DNA of 6,241 bases from Gammaproteobacteria bacterium (GTDB lineage: Bacteria > Pseudomonadota > Gammaproteobacteria > Steroidobacterales > Steroidobacteraceae), in NCBI GenBank assembly GCA_003156695.1, contig PMHN01000133.1:1-6241 (forward strand). Direction: 5' to 3'. Below are positions 1 through 6,094 of the stretch, in pieces (the first letter of the stretch is position 1; every line of letters begins with the position of its first letter). The position numbers and the translations under genes are program-made. The notes beneath the pieces were generated by a model. It saw only the letters and a program-made list of their open reading frames with translations. It had not been told where the DNA came from and did not search any database.

Positions 1-883
1 CGGGATTGTAGCCCTCGAGCAAGAGCCCGTAGAGGCCGATCAGTAAAAGCCCGTAGGCAATCGTGGGATGGGTAATGACCGATAGCAGCTTGGTGCGCCA
101 GTCCGGATCGATGCGCTCGACGGTGAGCCCTTGTGTCGCAAGCTTTACAGTTCGGTTGCCAATGAGCACCTCACGGCCGTCGATCTGCGCCAGAAGGTCC
201 GGTATGTCGCGCGCAATAAGATCGATGACATGCTTTTTCAGCGCCTCGCTCGCCGGCAGGCTCGCGGCGCCGCGCACAGCCTCGTTGGTCCACTCCACAT
301 TGCGGCCGCGCAACTCCGCGAGGCTATGCAGGTACGCCGCAGCGTCGTTGATCATCTTGCGTTCCATCGGCGTCGCAGGCTCCGCAGCATGCGCATCTTT
401 GGCGGGGGCAGCGCCGGGTGCGCCGGGAGGACCGGCAGGCGCCGGCGCTTCTTCGCCGCCGCCGATCGACACCGGCGTTGCCGCTCCCACATTAGTTGCA
501 GGCGCCATGGCAGCGATGTGGCTTGCGTACAGGATATAGGTGCCGGCGCTGGCCGCACGCGCGCCCGATGGCGCGACGTAGCTCACGACGGGAATGGGCG
601 AGGCGAGAATTGCGCGAATGATGTCGCGCATGGCGGTGTCAAGACCACCGGGCGTATCGATCTGCACGATGAGGAGTCGGCTGCCGCGCGCTTGCGCCGC
701 TTCGAGACCACGCACGAAATAGCGTGACGTGGCGGGGCCAATCGCGCCATCGATCTGAAGAAGAGTCGCTTGCGCACCTCCGGGAGGTCCGCCGCTTTGG
801 GAGACAGCCGGGCCTGCGACGAGGGCCAGCACGCCAAGCGCGAGGGCCGTGACGGCGAGCGATGCGGAAGTGATGCCGCGCAT
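1..883 (-). CDS. NfeD-family membrane-bound serine protease (ClpP class), partial: C-terminus beyond left edge
   Basis: The first 294 residues of a long-form NfeD protein are present. Residues 1-28 look like a signal peptide, with a likely cut after Ala-Val-Ser. Residues about 38-235 form the ClpP/crotonase-like protease domain. It carries QIDTPGG (74-80) and the nucleophile motif AASAG (Ser112). Lys176, in ERKMINDA, matches the general-base lysine of the Ser-Lys dyad known from the archaeal homologue 1510-N. RGRN (192-195) is typical of the family. The first membrane helix starts near residue 266 and is cut by the window edge, so the remaining helices and the OB-fold NfeD domain are missing. 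Family members cleave hydrophobic or stomatin-like membrane proteins. The ATG at 883 is the only start after an in-frame TAG upstream; its GGAG is 13 bases away, so the ribosome site is weak. The gene lies 36 bp after ygiQ and is probably co-transcribed with it. Residues about 141-171 are an Ala/Pro/Gly-rich insertion between the two catalytic residues. Family assignment is secure; the substrate is unknown. Confidence 0.93.
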   Translation of the reverse strand, partial: MRGITSASLAVTALALGVLALVAGPAVSQSGGPPGGAQATLLQIDGAIGPATSRYFVRGLEAAQARGSRLLIVQIDTPGGLDTAMRDIIRAILASPIPVVSYVAPSGARAASAGTYILYASHIAAMAPATNVGAATPVSIGGGEEAPAPAGPPGAPGAAPAKDAHAAEPATPMERKMINDAAAYLHSLAELRGRNVEWTNEAVRGAASLPASEALKKHVIDLIARDIPDLLAQIDGREVLIGNRTVKLATQGLTVERIDPDWRTKLLSVITHPTIAYGLLLIGLYGLLLEGYNP

Positions 884-919
884 GCCTGCGACCCTACTCC
901 GGTTCGCTCGCCGAGGGTA

Positions 920-3097
920 CTAACGCGTGTGCTGCGTGCGAAACGGCCGCGCGGGCTTAGGCTGACGCTTGCCTTGGGGCGCATCGACCGATCCCGGCGG
1001 TTGCCACGCGGGCACCAGGTGCTGCTTGCCGTTGCCAATGAGATCCGCCCGGCCCATGCGCCGCAGCGCTTCGCGCAAGATCGGCCAGTTGTTCGGATCG
1101 TGGTAACGCAGAAAGGCCTTGTGCAGGCGGCGAACTTTCAAACCCTTGGGAATGCGCACCTCTTCGCTTGTGCGGGTGATCCTGCGCAGCGGATTCTTGC
1201 CGCTGTGATACATGGCCGTCGCGGTCGCCATCGGCGAGGGCAGGAAGGCCTGCACCTGATCCGCGCGGTAGCGGTTCTTCTTCAGCCACAGGGCAAGCTC
1301 CAGCATGTCCTCATCGGAAGTGCCCGGGTGAGCGGCGATGAAATAAGGAATGAGGTACTGCTCCTTGCCCGCCTCTTTCGAGTAACGGTCAAAGAGCTCC
1401 TTGAATTTGTAATACGCGCCTACGCCGGGTTTCATCATCTTGGAGAGCGGCCCGTCCGCGAGCGCCTCCGGCGCGATCTTCAAGTAACCGCCGGTATGGT
1501 GCTGTGCGAGCTCCTTCACATACTCGGGAGACTCGATCGCGAGGTCGTAGCGCACACCAGAAGCGATCAGCACTTTCTTGATGCCGGGCATCTGGCGCGC
1601 GCGCTGATACAGGCGTATGAGCGGCGCGTGATCGGTATTCAAGTTCGGGCAGACGGCGGGAAACACGCAGGACGGCCGGCGGCAGGCGCTCTCGATCTCG
1701 GGACTCTTGCACGCGAGCCGATACATGTTGGCGGTCGGGCCGCCGAGATCGGAAATGACACCGGTGAATCCCGGCACCTTGTCGCGCACCTCCTCGATCT
1801 CGCGCAGCACCGAATCTTCCGAGCGGCTCTGGATGATGCGACCCTCGTGCTCGGTGATGGAGCAGAAGGTGCAGCCGCCGAAGCAGCCACGCTGGATCGC
1901 GACCGAGAAGCGGATCATCTTGTAGGCGGGGATGTTGGCAGCGCCGTAGAACGGGTGCGGCGCGCGGGCGTACGCCCGCTCATACACCCAGTCCATCTCC
2001 TTCATGGTGAGCGGGATCGGCGGCGGATTCAGCCACACGTCGGTGTCGCCGTGGCGTTGCACCAGCGCACGCGCGTTGCCGGGGTTGGATTCCAGGTGCA
2101 GGATCCTGCTGGCGTGCGCATACAACACCGGGTCGGCGGCGACCGCCTCGTGCGAGGGCATGCGGATAACGCTGCGCCCGCGATCGGCGTTCTTCACGCG
2201 GCGCACGAAGCGCACCACCTTCTCGGCGCCCGGCGCCGCCGCAGGGCTGGCGCAGGGCGGCACCGCCACTGCAGAGTTGGCTGCTGCTGCAGCGTCGGGC
2301 GCAGCTACTGCAGCGTCCGGCGCGGTGGCCGCCATGGCGTAAGGATCAAGCGGCGGATTCAGGGGTCCGGGCGCGTCCAGATGCGTGGAATCAACTTCAA
2401 TCCAGTCCGTCGGCGTATTTTTTCGGACGAACACCGTGCCGCGCAGATCCGTGATGGCATCGATGCGCTCGCCGGCCGCGAGGCGGTGCGCGAGTTCGCA
2501 GATCTGGCGTTCGCCATTGCCATAAACCAACATGTCGGCCTTGGCGTCGAGCAGCACCGAGCGGCGTACTTTTTCCGACCAGTAGTCAAAATGCGCGATA
2601 CGCCGCAGCGATGCCTCGATGCCGCCGATGACGATCGGCACCTCGCGATACGCCTCGCGCGCTCGCTGCGCGTAGACGATGACCGAGCGGTCCGGTCGCT
2701 TGCCGCCCGCGCCGCCCGGGGTGTAGGCATCGTCGCTGCGAATGCGGCGGTCCGCGGTGTAGCGGTTCACCATCGAATCCATGTTGCCGGCGGTGATGCC
2801 GAAGAACAGGTTCGGCGCACCCAGCGCCGCGAAGGCCGCCGCACTGTGCCAGTCCGGCTGCGCGATAATGCCGACACGAAAGCCCTGCGCCTCGAGCACC
2901 CGTCCGACGATTGCCATGCCGAAACTCGGGTGATCGACGTAGGCATCGCCGGTAACGATGATGACGTCGCAGCTGTCCCAGCCCAGGAGGTCCATTTCCG
3001 CGCGCGACATGGGCAGGAACGGGGCAGTGCCGAAGCGTTCTGCCCAGTGCCTGCGGTAGCCGGAAATATCGCGTGCGGTCTGCATGGAACCCGACAT
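920..3097 (-). CDS. ygiQ: YgiQ family radical SAM protein
   Basis: This 725-residue protein is close to the length of E. coli YgiQ (about 739) and resembles it almost throughout. The N-terminal UPF0313 region (about 18-245) has [23 protein letters not shown] and TAGNMDSM. The radical SAM core contains Cys405-x3-Cys409-x2-Cys412 ([10 protein letters not shown]), the ligands of the 4Fe-4S cluster that cleaves S-adenosylmethionine, followed by [17 protein letters not shown]. Four more cysteines (463, 472, 477, 483) also occur in E. coli YgiQ as I recall it and could bind a second metal or cluster. The C-terminal tail (about 700-725) is basic and Pro-rich, as is usual. The reaction catalysed by this family is not established. 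Residues about 254-290 are an Ala-rich linker where E. coli has a different low-complexity stretch. The ATG at 3097 gives the same N-terminal spacing as E. coli, although no Shine-Dalgarno is visible; Met5 (3085) is the alternative start. The porin gene ends 43 bp upstream on the same strand. Confidence 0.96.
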   Translation of the reverse strand: MSGSMQTARDISGYRRHWAERFGTAPFLPMSRAEMDLLGWDSCDVIIVTGDAYVDHPSFGMAIVGRVLEAQGFRVGIIAQPDWHSAAAFAALGAPNLFFGITAGNMDSMVNRYTADRRIRSDDAYTPGGAGGKRPDRSVIVYAQRAREAYREVPIVIGGIEASLRRIAHFDYWSEKVRRSVLLDAKADMLVYGNGERQICELAHRLAAGERIDAITDLRGTVFVRKNTPTDWIEVDSTHLDAPGPLNPPLDPYAMAATAPDAAVAAPDAAAAANSAVAVPPCASPAAAPGAEKVVRFVRRVKNADRGRSVIRMPSHEAVAADPVLYAHASRILHLESNPGNARALVQRHGDTDVWLNPPPIPLTMKEMDWVYERAYARAPHPFYGAANIPAYKMIRFSVAIQRGCFGGCTFCSITEHEGRIIQSRSEDSVLREIEEVRDKVPGFTGVISDLGGPTANMYRLACKSPEIESACRRPSCVFPAVCPNLNTDHAPLIRLYQRARQMPGIKKVLIASGVRYDLAIESPEYVKELAQHHTGGYLKIAPEALADGPLSKMMKPGVGAYYKFKELFDRYSKEAGKEQYLIPYFIAAHPGTSDEDMLELALWLKKNRYRADQVQAFLPSPMATATAMYHSGKNPLRRITRTSEEVRIPKGLKVRRLHKAFLRYHDPNNWPILREALRRMGRADLIGNGKQHLVPAWQPPGSVDAPQGKRQPKPARPFRTQHTR
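2287..2328. repeat. Two 21-bp tandem units in the Ala-rich linker of ygiQ
   Basis: Two adjacent 21-bp units (2287-2307 and 2308-2328) both begin CTGCAGCGTC and match at 16 of 21 positions. On the minus strand they encode the repeated peptide APDAAVA / APDAAAA. The period is a multiple of three, so the ygiQ frame is kept. The units sit in the variable linker between the N-terminal and radical SAM regions and look like a local slippage expansion. Confidence 0.7.
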
Positions 3098-3140
3098 TAG
3101 AACAGAACCGCGGCGACGGGGTCACCCTGGGGCCGATTGA

Positions 3141-4514
3141 TCAGAACTGCGCGTGCAGCCGCACGGCGACGATCGGTACCGGCCCACGGTCGCGGTTATA
3201 GCCCGGGTTGTTGACCCACTGGTAATCGAGAGTCAGGTGAACCTGTGCCAGCAGGGCCGCCTCATAATAGGTCTCCACGATCTGTTCGGGACCGGGATGC
3301 GGCAGTTTGCCGTCGCCCACGAGGATGCCCAGACCGCCGGCGTTGAGATAACGCTCGCGTGCAGCGGAGATGCCGTCGTCGATGAGCGCAAGACCGATCG
3401 TGTCGCCCGGACGGCTCCAGCGTGAGCCCTTCAGCGACAGTCCGCCGGAGAGCGTCCGGTCGATATCGCTGAATTCGTAGATTTCCGTGTTGCCGTCGGC
3501 TTTGCCCACGCGCGCGAAGAGACCCAGATCGGCCGACAGCGGTTGCTCCAGACCGAGGCTGGCCCCGGCACGACTGCGGTAGCTGCGCACTGCGGCGATG
3601 TCGACCGGCGTGCCGGTGGCCTGCGCGAGCGCGACCGCCTCATCGAGCAATCCCATGCGTGCGCGGTTGTCGAACACCGTAAGCAGCACCCGGCCGCCCA
3701 TGCCGCAGAGCTCGTAACGCCGCTCGAGCTCCACATCCATCTGAAACTCATGAAATCCCGGATCCAGATGGGGGCTGTTCGGCACGTTGGACAGATCGAA
3801 CACGCCCTCGCGCAACGTCCACGACCCCTGGTACCACTCGGCGGCTGCTCCCACGGTGTAACCCCAGGCGTCCGCCGCGTAATCGAAGGTGCCCGCATCT
3901 ATGACGGCCCAGTTGAGGAAGTCGTTGCGAGGATCGTGAGCGTACTGGTTGGTATCAAAGACGTCCGTTACGGCGAACTTGCCGACGGTGAATACCCAGC
4001 GATTGGCGCTGTGCCGGGCCTCGAACGCGTTGGCACCCCCGCCGGTGTCCTCGCGGTCGTCGTCGAGATCGAGTGTCTGGCGCACAAACAGGCGCGGCAG
4101 CCGCAGGTACGGCTGGTCCTTGCCGACCTTGTAGGCCGCGCCGCTTGGAAATGCCGCGACGCCGAGTGTGTCGTCCAGACCGAACCCCTGATCGATTTCC
4201 GGGTTGATCCAGGCCTCCGCCCCCGACCAGAGCCGCGCGCCGGCGAAGAGGGTGGTGTCGACGGTTTCCCGGCCGCTGTTGGCAGAAAGGCTATTGGGTC
4301 CGCTGTAGGGCGCATTGAAGCCCGAGGTCTCCTGCTCCACGTAGGTTGCCTGCCAGTGAATCGAGAAGCGATCGTTGGATTGCTCCTGCAATCCCTGCGC
4401 GGCGGCCTGCGTCGGCTGCCCACCGGAGTCAACATCGACCGCCGCGCTTGCGATGCCAGACGTCATCAGAAGCGCTGTCAGGCTGGCAATCATCCAGGGC
4501 CGGCCGAAGTTCAT
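3141..4514 (-). CDS. Carbohydrate-selective porin, OprB family
   Basis: This 457-residue outer-membrane protein has a clear signal peptide: a basic start, the hydrophobic stretch WMIASLTALLMTSG, and a probable cut after Ala-Ser-Ala at residue 24. The mature chain alternates polar and hydrophobic residues, as in a beta-barrel, and ends in the aromatic-terminated outer-membrane signature RLHAQF. OprB-like landmarks are WINPEIDQGFGL (102-113), GKFAVTDVFDTNQYAHDPRNDF (178-199, with one FDTNQY turn) and, near the end, ETYYEAALL (414-422), then YQWVNNPGYNRDRGP (431-445). The family forms diffusion channels for glucose and related sugars; this member's substrate cannot be read from sequence. The start is supported by AAAGGA at 4519-4524, four bases before the ATG. 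It is the first gene of a leftward run with ygiQ and nfeD, and diverges from the ribbon-helix-helix gene. No regulator or sugar-catabolic gene lies beside it in the window. Confidence 0.88.
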   Translation of the reverse strand: MNFGRPWMIASLTALLMTSGIASAAVDVDSGGQPTQAAAQGLQEQSNDRFSIHWQATYVEQETSGFNAPYSGPNSLSANSGRETVDTTLFAGARLWSGAEAWINPEIDQGFGLDDTLGVAAFPSGAAYKVGKDQPYLRLPRLFVRQTLDLDDDREDTGGGANAFEARHSANRWVFTVGKFAVTDVFDTNQYAHDPRNDFLNWAVIDAGTFDYAADAWGYTVGAAAEWYQGSWTLREGVFDLSNVPNSPHLDPGFHEFQMDVELERRYELCGMGGRVLLTVFDNRARMGLLDEAVALAQATGTPVDIAAVRSYRSRAGASLGLEQPLSADLGLFARVGKADGNTEIYEFSDIDRTLSGGLSLKGSRWSRPGDTIGLALIDDGISAARERYLNAGGLGILVGDGKLPHPGPEQIVETYYEAALLAQVHLTLDYQWVNNPGYNRDRGPVPIVAVRLHAQF

Positions 4515-4518
4515 CGAG

Positions 4519-4524
4519 TCCTTT
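4519..4524 (-). promoter_or_regulatory. Ribosome binding site of the porin gene
   Basis: The minus strand reads AAAGGA four bases upstream of the ATG at 4514. It is the best ribosome site in the window and fixes the porin start. Confidence 0.6.
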
Positions 4525-4581
4525 ATCCAAAGCTACCTGCGCGGCGGATTCGAACCCTCTCCGACATTCGCTGCGGGCCGC

Positions 4582-4608
4582 ACTATACCCCATGGGGATA
4601 TGGATCAA
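4582..4608 (-). promoter_or_regulatory. Predicted sigma-70 promoter for the porin (and possibly ygiQ-nfeD)
   Basis: The minus strand has a -35-like TTGATC (4603-4608) and a -10 TATAGT (4582-4587, five of six matches to TATAAT). The 15-bp spacing is shorter than the optimal 17. Transcription would start near 4575 and give a leader of about 60 bases before the porin ATG. The spacer contains the perfect 10-bp palindrome CCCCATGGGG (4588-4597), which could be a regulator site or chance. This is the only strong -10 in the divergent region on this strand. Confidence 0.5.
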
Positions 4609-4645
4609 GCCTGGGCTCACGGGGCACTGGGGAAGACGGCGCACC

Positions 4646-4674
4646 TTGATGGTACATTGTTACTATGTTACCAT
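4646..4674 (+). promoter_or_regulatory. Predicted extended -10 promoter of the RHH gene, giving a leaderless transcript
   Basis: TTGATG (4646-4651) and TACCAT (4669-4674) are 17 bp apart. The -10 is preceded by TG plus one base (4666-4668), the extended -10 arrangement. Initiation about seven bases after the -10 falls at about 4681-4682, on or next to the A of the ATG. No Shine-Dalgarno precedes that ATG, which fits leaderless translation. Each hexamer matches consensus at four of six positions, so the call rests on spacing, the extended -10 and the missing ribosome site together. Confidence 0.55.
4651..4674 (+). promoter_or_regulatory. Operator candidate: three tandem 8-bp repeats across the RHH promoter
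   Basis: Three contiguous 8-bp units run head to tail: GGTACATT at 4651-4658, then GTTACTAT at 4659-4666, then GTTACCAT at 4667-4674. All fit G-K-T-A-C-N-W-T; the last two differ at one base. The outer edges also form an inverted repeat, ATGGTA (4649-4654) with TACCAT (4669-4674). The array covers the promoter spacer and the whole -10, so a bound protein would block RNA polymerase. Contiguous 8-bp boxes (MetJ) and 7-bp heptads (omega repressor) are known operator layouts for ribbon-helix-helix proteins, and the gene directly downstream encodes one. Autoregulation is the simplest inference. Confidence 0.6.
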
Positions 4675-4681
4675 TTAACGC

Positions 4682-4939
4682 ATGAAGCAGATCACGCGCA
4701 CCCAGACCGGCGTGCGCCTCGAGAGCCACCTGCTGAAGGTCCTCAAGGCGCTGGCGACCGAGCTCGAGCTGTCACTCGGGGATCTTCTCGAGGGCATCGT
4801 CCTGCACGCCTTCGAAGGCAAGGCGCCCTTCTCCGCCGCGACCCTTAAGAAGGTGAAAGCGCTGAAGGCCGTCTACGGGCTCGACCTCACCGCGCGCGAC
4901 TCCCATCAGTTGCGCGAGGGCGGCGCGGATGCACCCTGA
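4682..4939 (+). CDS. Small ribbon-helix-helix (CopG/MetJ-like) DNA-binding protein
   Basis: This 85-residue protein has the layout of a ribbon-helix-helix fold. There is an N-terminal strand, ITRTQTGVRLE (4-14), with alternating polar residues R6, Q8 and R12 that could contact the major groove. A first helix spans about 15-28 and a second about 32-45, separated by the short turn ELSLGD. A basic C-terminal part follows (KKVKALKAVYG, 56-66). RHH proteins dimerise through the strand and bind repeated boxes. The tandem 8-bp repeats over its own promoter fit this and suggest autorepression. It has no Shine-Dalgarno and is probably translated from a leaderless mRNA. Its 3' end overlaps the next gene by 11 bp, so the two are co-transcribed and probably translationally coupled. 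It could be the antitoxin-like half of a two-gene module, but no known toxin is recognised next to it. I am fairly confident of the fold and have no evidence for the regulated pathway. Confidence 0.75.
   Translation: MKQITRTQTGVRLESHLLKVLKALATELELSLGDLLEGIVLHAFEGKAPFSAATLKKVKALKAVYGLDLTARDSHQLREGGADAP
4916..4920 (+). promoter_or_regulatory. Ribosome binding site inside the RHH gene for the downstream gene
   Basis: GAGGG lies eight bases before the ATG at 4929, within the last codons of the RHH gene. It supports this start and independent or coupled re-initiation on the shared message. Confidence 0.5.
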
Positions 4940-5336
4940 GTGCCCGGAACTCGCGCGCTTCGTGCGCGGCGAGATTGATGCCGCGGACTTCCCGCATCGC
5001 GAGCATGTGCGCATGGCCTTCGAGATGCTGCGGCGACATGATTTTGCGGAAACCGTGTGGCTCCTCTCACGGACGCTGCGCGCGATGGCGCTGCGGGCCG
5101 GAAAGCCGCAGGCCTTCAATCAGACGGTCACGATCGCGTTTCTGTCCCTGATCGCCGAGCGCATGGAACAGACCCGGCCGCCTGATTTCGTTACGTTCGC
5201 GCGCGACAACACCGAACTGTTCGATAAGGACGTGCTGGCGCGCTGGTATCCGCGTGAGCAACTCGCTGCGCAAATTACCCGGCGGGTCTTCGTTCTCCCG
5301 CCACCTCCAACTGCGGGCGTCGACGTAACGCCCTGA
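4929..5336 (+). CDS. Conserved-looking hypothetical protein with HxxHVR motif, partner of the RHH gene
   Basis: This 135-residue soluble protein has no signal peptide or membrane helix. It is probably mostly helical. The most distinctive segment is FPHREHVRMAFEMLRRHDF (21-39), where His23 and His26 are spaced like a metal- or phosphate-binding pair and are followed by Val-Arg. A second likely conserved block is FNQTVTIAFLSLIAER (63-78), and near the end ARWYPREQL (104-112). From memory, similar uncharacterised proteins with an F-x-H-x-x-H-V-R signature are widespread in bacteria, but I know of no assigned function and cannot check here. The tail after residue 123 is Pro-rich and probably disordered. 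The start at 4929 is supported by GAGGG eight bases upstream and overlaps the RHH stop by 11 bp. Tight coupling to a DNA-binding protein suggests a regulated enzyme, an effector, or a toxin-like partner. Confidence is high that it is a gene, low on function. Confidence 0.85.
   Translation: MHPECPELARFVRGEIDAADFPHREHVRMAFEMLRRHDFAETVWLLSRTLRAMALRAGKPQAFNQTVTIAFLSLIAERMEQTRPPDFVTFARDNTELFDKDVLARWYPREQLAAQITRRVFVLPPPPTAGVDVTP
5315..5333 (+). other. Hairpin next to the stop codon of the HxxHVR gene
   Basis: GGGCGT (5315-5320) pairs with ACGCCC (5328-5333) around a 7-base loop, and the TGA follows immediately. There is no run of T after it, so it is not a normal intrinsic terminator. It may stabilise the 3' end of the module's message, or it may be chance in GC-rich DNA. 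Confidence 0.3.
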
Positions 5337-5489
5337 GAGCGCCCAGAAGCGCGAGCTCCAGCAAACCGATAGCGCCACCACCGCTCGCTGAACACCCCGT
5401 TCGGGCGCCGGCGCCGAGCTGGCTGCAGGCGCGCGAGGGTCACGGGGTTGATGGTTGCTGCCGGTGCATGATCAACTTAGTCTGCGTGT
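5337..5489. other. Intergenic region without a recognised gene
   Basis: This 153-bp gap holds no plausible coding sequence. It contains a perfect 12-bp palindrome, GGCGCCGGCGCC (5404-5415). A 6-bp inverted repeat, GTTGAT (5447-5452) with ATCAAC (5471-5476), lies 18 bases apart just before the next gene. Any promoter for that gene must lie here, but I see only poor matches to sigma-70 elements. Confidence 0.4.
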
Positions 5490-6056
5490 ATGCAGCCCGT
5501 GCCGGCGATGCTTGCGGATTGGAGCAACTTCTGCGTCATCACGGGCTCGGCGGGGGCCGGGCTCACGGGCCTGACCTTCGTTGTCATCGTGCTGGTCGCG
5601 CAAGCGCGCCGGGCGAACATAAGGGGCCTGCGCGCCTTTGTCACACCGACGATCGTGCACTTCTGCACCGTGCTCGGGCTGGCGGCCTTCCTGTGCGCGC
5701 CACACCAGACCGCGACCAGTCTGAGCATTGGGTTCGGCGCCGCGGGCGCTGTGGGCCTGATCTACGCTGGCGCCGTCGCCGCGGGCATGCGGCGCGCCGG
5801 CATCTATGTCGCCGTGCTCGAGGACTGGCTCTGGCACGCGCTCTTGCCGATGCTGGCCTACGCTGCCCTGCTCGCCATGGCGTTCCTGACAGTGCACCGC
5901 ACGGAACAAAGCCTGTACGGCGTAGCCGCGGTATCCATGCTGCTGCTGTTTACCGGGATTCACAATGCCTGGGACGTGGCGGTGTCGATCAGCATCGGGA
6001 AGCAGCCGGATTCGCGCGAGGACCCGCAGCACCCGCGAGCTGGCAGCGACGAATGA
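5490..6056 (+). CDS. Integral membrane protein of unknown function, five predicted helices
   Basis: This 188-residue protein has hydrophobic segments at about 14-37, 52-70, 76-99, 113-134 and 141-168, consistent with five inner-membrane helices and a short, charged C-terminal tail (170-188). Motifs that look family-defining are GLTGLTFVVIVLVA (24-37), a loop and helix start AFVTPTIVHFC (49-59) with a His just inside the membrane, and GIHNAWD (156-162) near the end of the last helix. I recall uncharacterised proteobacterial membrane proteins with this pattern but no assigned role. An in-frame TAG at 5478-5480 makes the ATG at 5490 the first possible start; Met7 (5508) is the alternative, and neither has a good ribosome site. 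It is convergent with the gene entering from the right edge. It could be transcribed with the RHH module or alone; the 153-bp gap favours alone. It is not a recognised transporter. Confidence 0.82.
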   Translation: MQPVPAMLADWSNFCVITGSAGAGLTGLTFVVIVLVAQARRANIRGLRAFVTPTIVHFCTVLGLAAFLCAPHQTATSLSIGFGAAGAVGLIYAGAVAAGMRRAGIYVAVLEDWLWHALLPMLAYAALLAMAFLTVHRTEQSLYGVAAVSMLLLFTGIHNAWDVAVSISIGKQPDSREDPQHPRAGSDE

Positions 6057-6094
6057 GACGCCGCGCGGCGCGGGCTCCTTGCGGGCAAATGCTG
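6057..6094. other. Convergent intergenic gap with a GC palindrome
   Basis: The gap between the two converging genes is 38 bp. A perfect 12-bp palindrome, CGCCGCGCGGCG (6059-6070), begins three bases after the membrane-protein stop codon. There is no T-run on either strand, so a role as a terminator is only possible, not shown. Confidence 0.3.

Noticed and set aside
770..3100. A 776-codon open frame on the plus strand, antisense to ygiQ and running into nfeD
   Set aside because: ygiQ is unmistakable on the other strand. The plus frame gives an Arg/His/Ala-rich product with no family resemblance, as expected when high-GC codon bias removes stops from an opposite frame.
3098..3140. Terminator between the porin and ygiQ
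   Set aside because: The only self-complementary core is the short GGGTGACCC with no usable loop and no T-run.
4534..4560. Minus-strand GGTTCGAATCC, resembling a tRNA T-arm
   Set aside because: Only three of five T-stem pairs form. There is no anticodon arm, D-arm or acceptor stem upstream. It lies in the porin leader and is most likely chance.
3543..4649. A 368-codon plus-strand frame antisense to the porin
   Set aside because: The porin has a signal peptide, OprB motifs and an aromatic C-terminus. The antisense product has none of these and runs through the divergent promoter region.
5404..5415. Perfect palindrome GGCGCCGGCGCC as a terminator or recombination site
   Set aside because: It has no loop or T-run for a terminator, and self-complementary GC strings are frequent in DNA of this composition.
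5448..5483. Promoter for the membrane protein using TTGATG or TTGCTG as the -35
   Set aside because: At 17-bp spacing the paired -10 candidates (ATCAAC, TAGTCT) match the consensus poorly, so no promoter is annotated.
5472..6032. A 186-codon minus-strand frame opposite the membrane protein
   Set aside because: The plus-strand frame has five clean hydrophobic helices. The minus-strand product is Arg/His/Gln-rich low-complexity sequence typical of a shadow frame.
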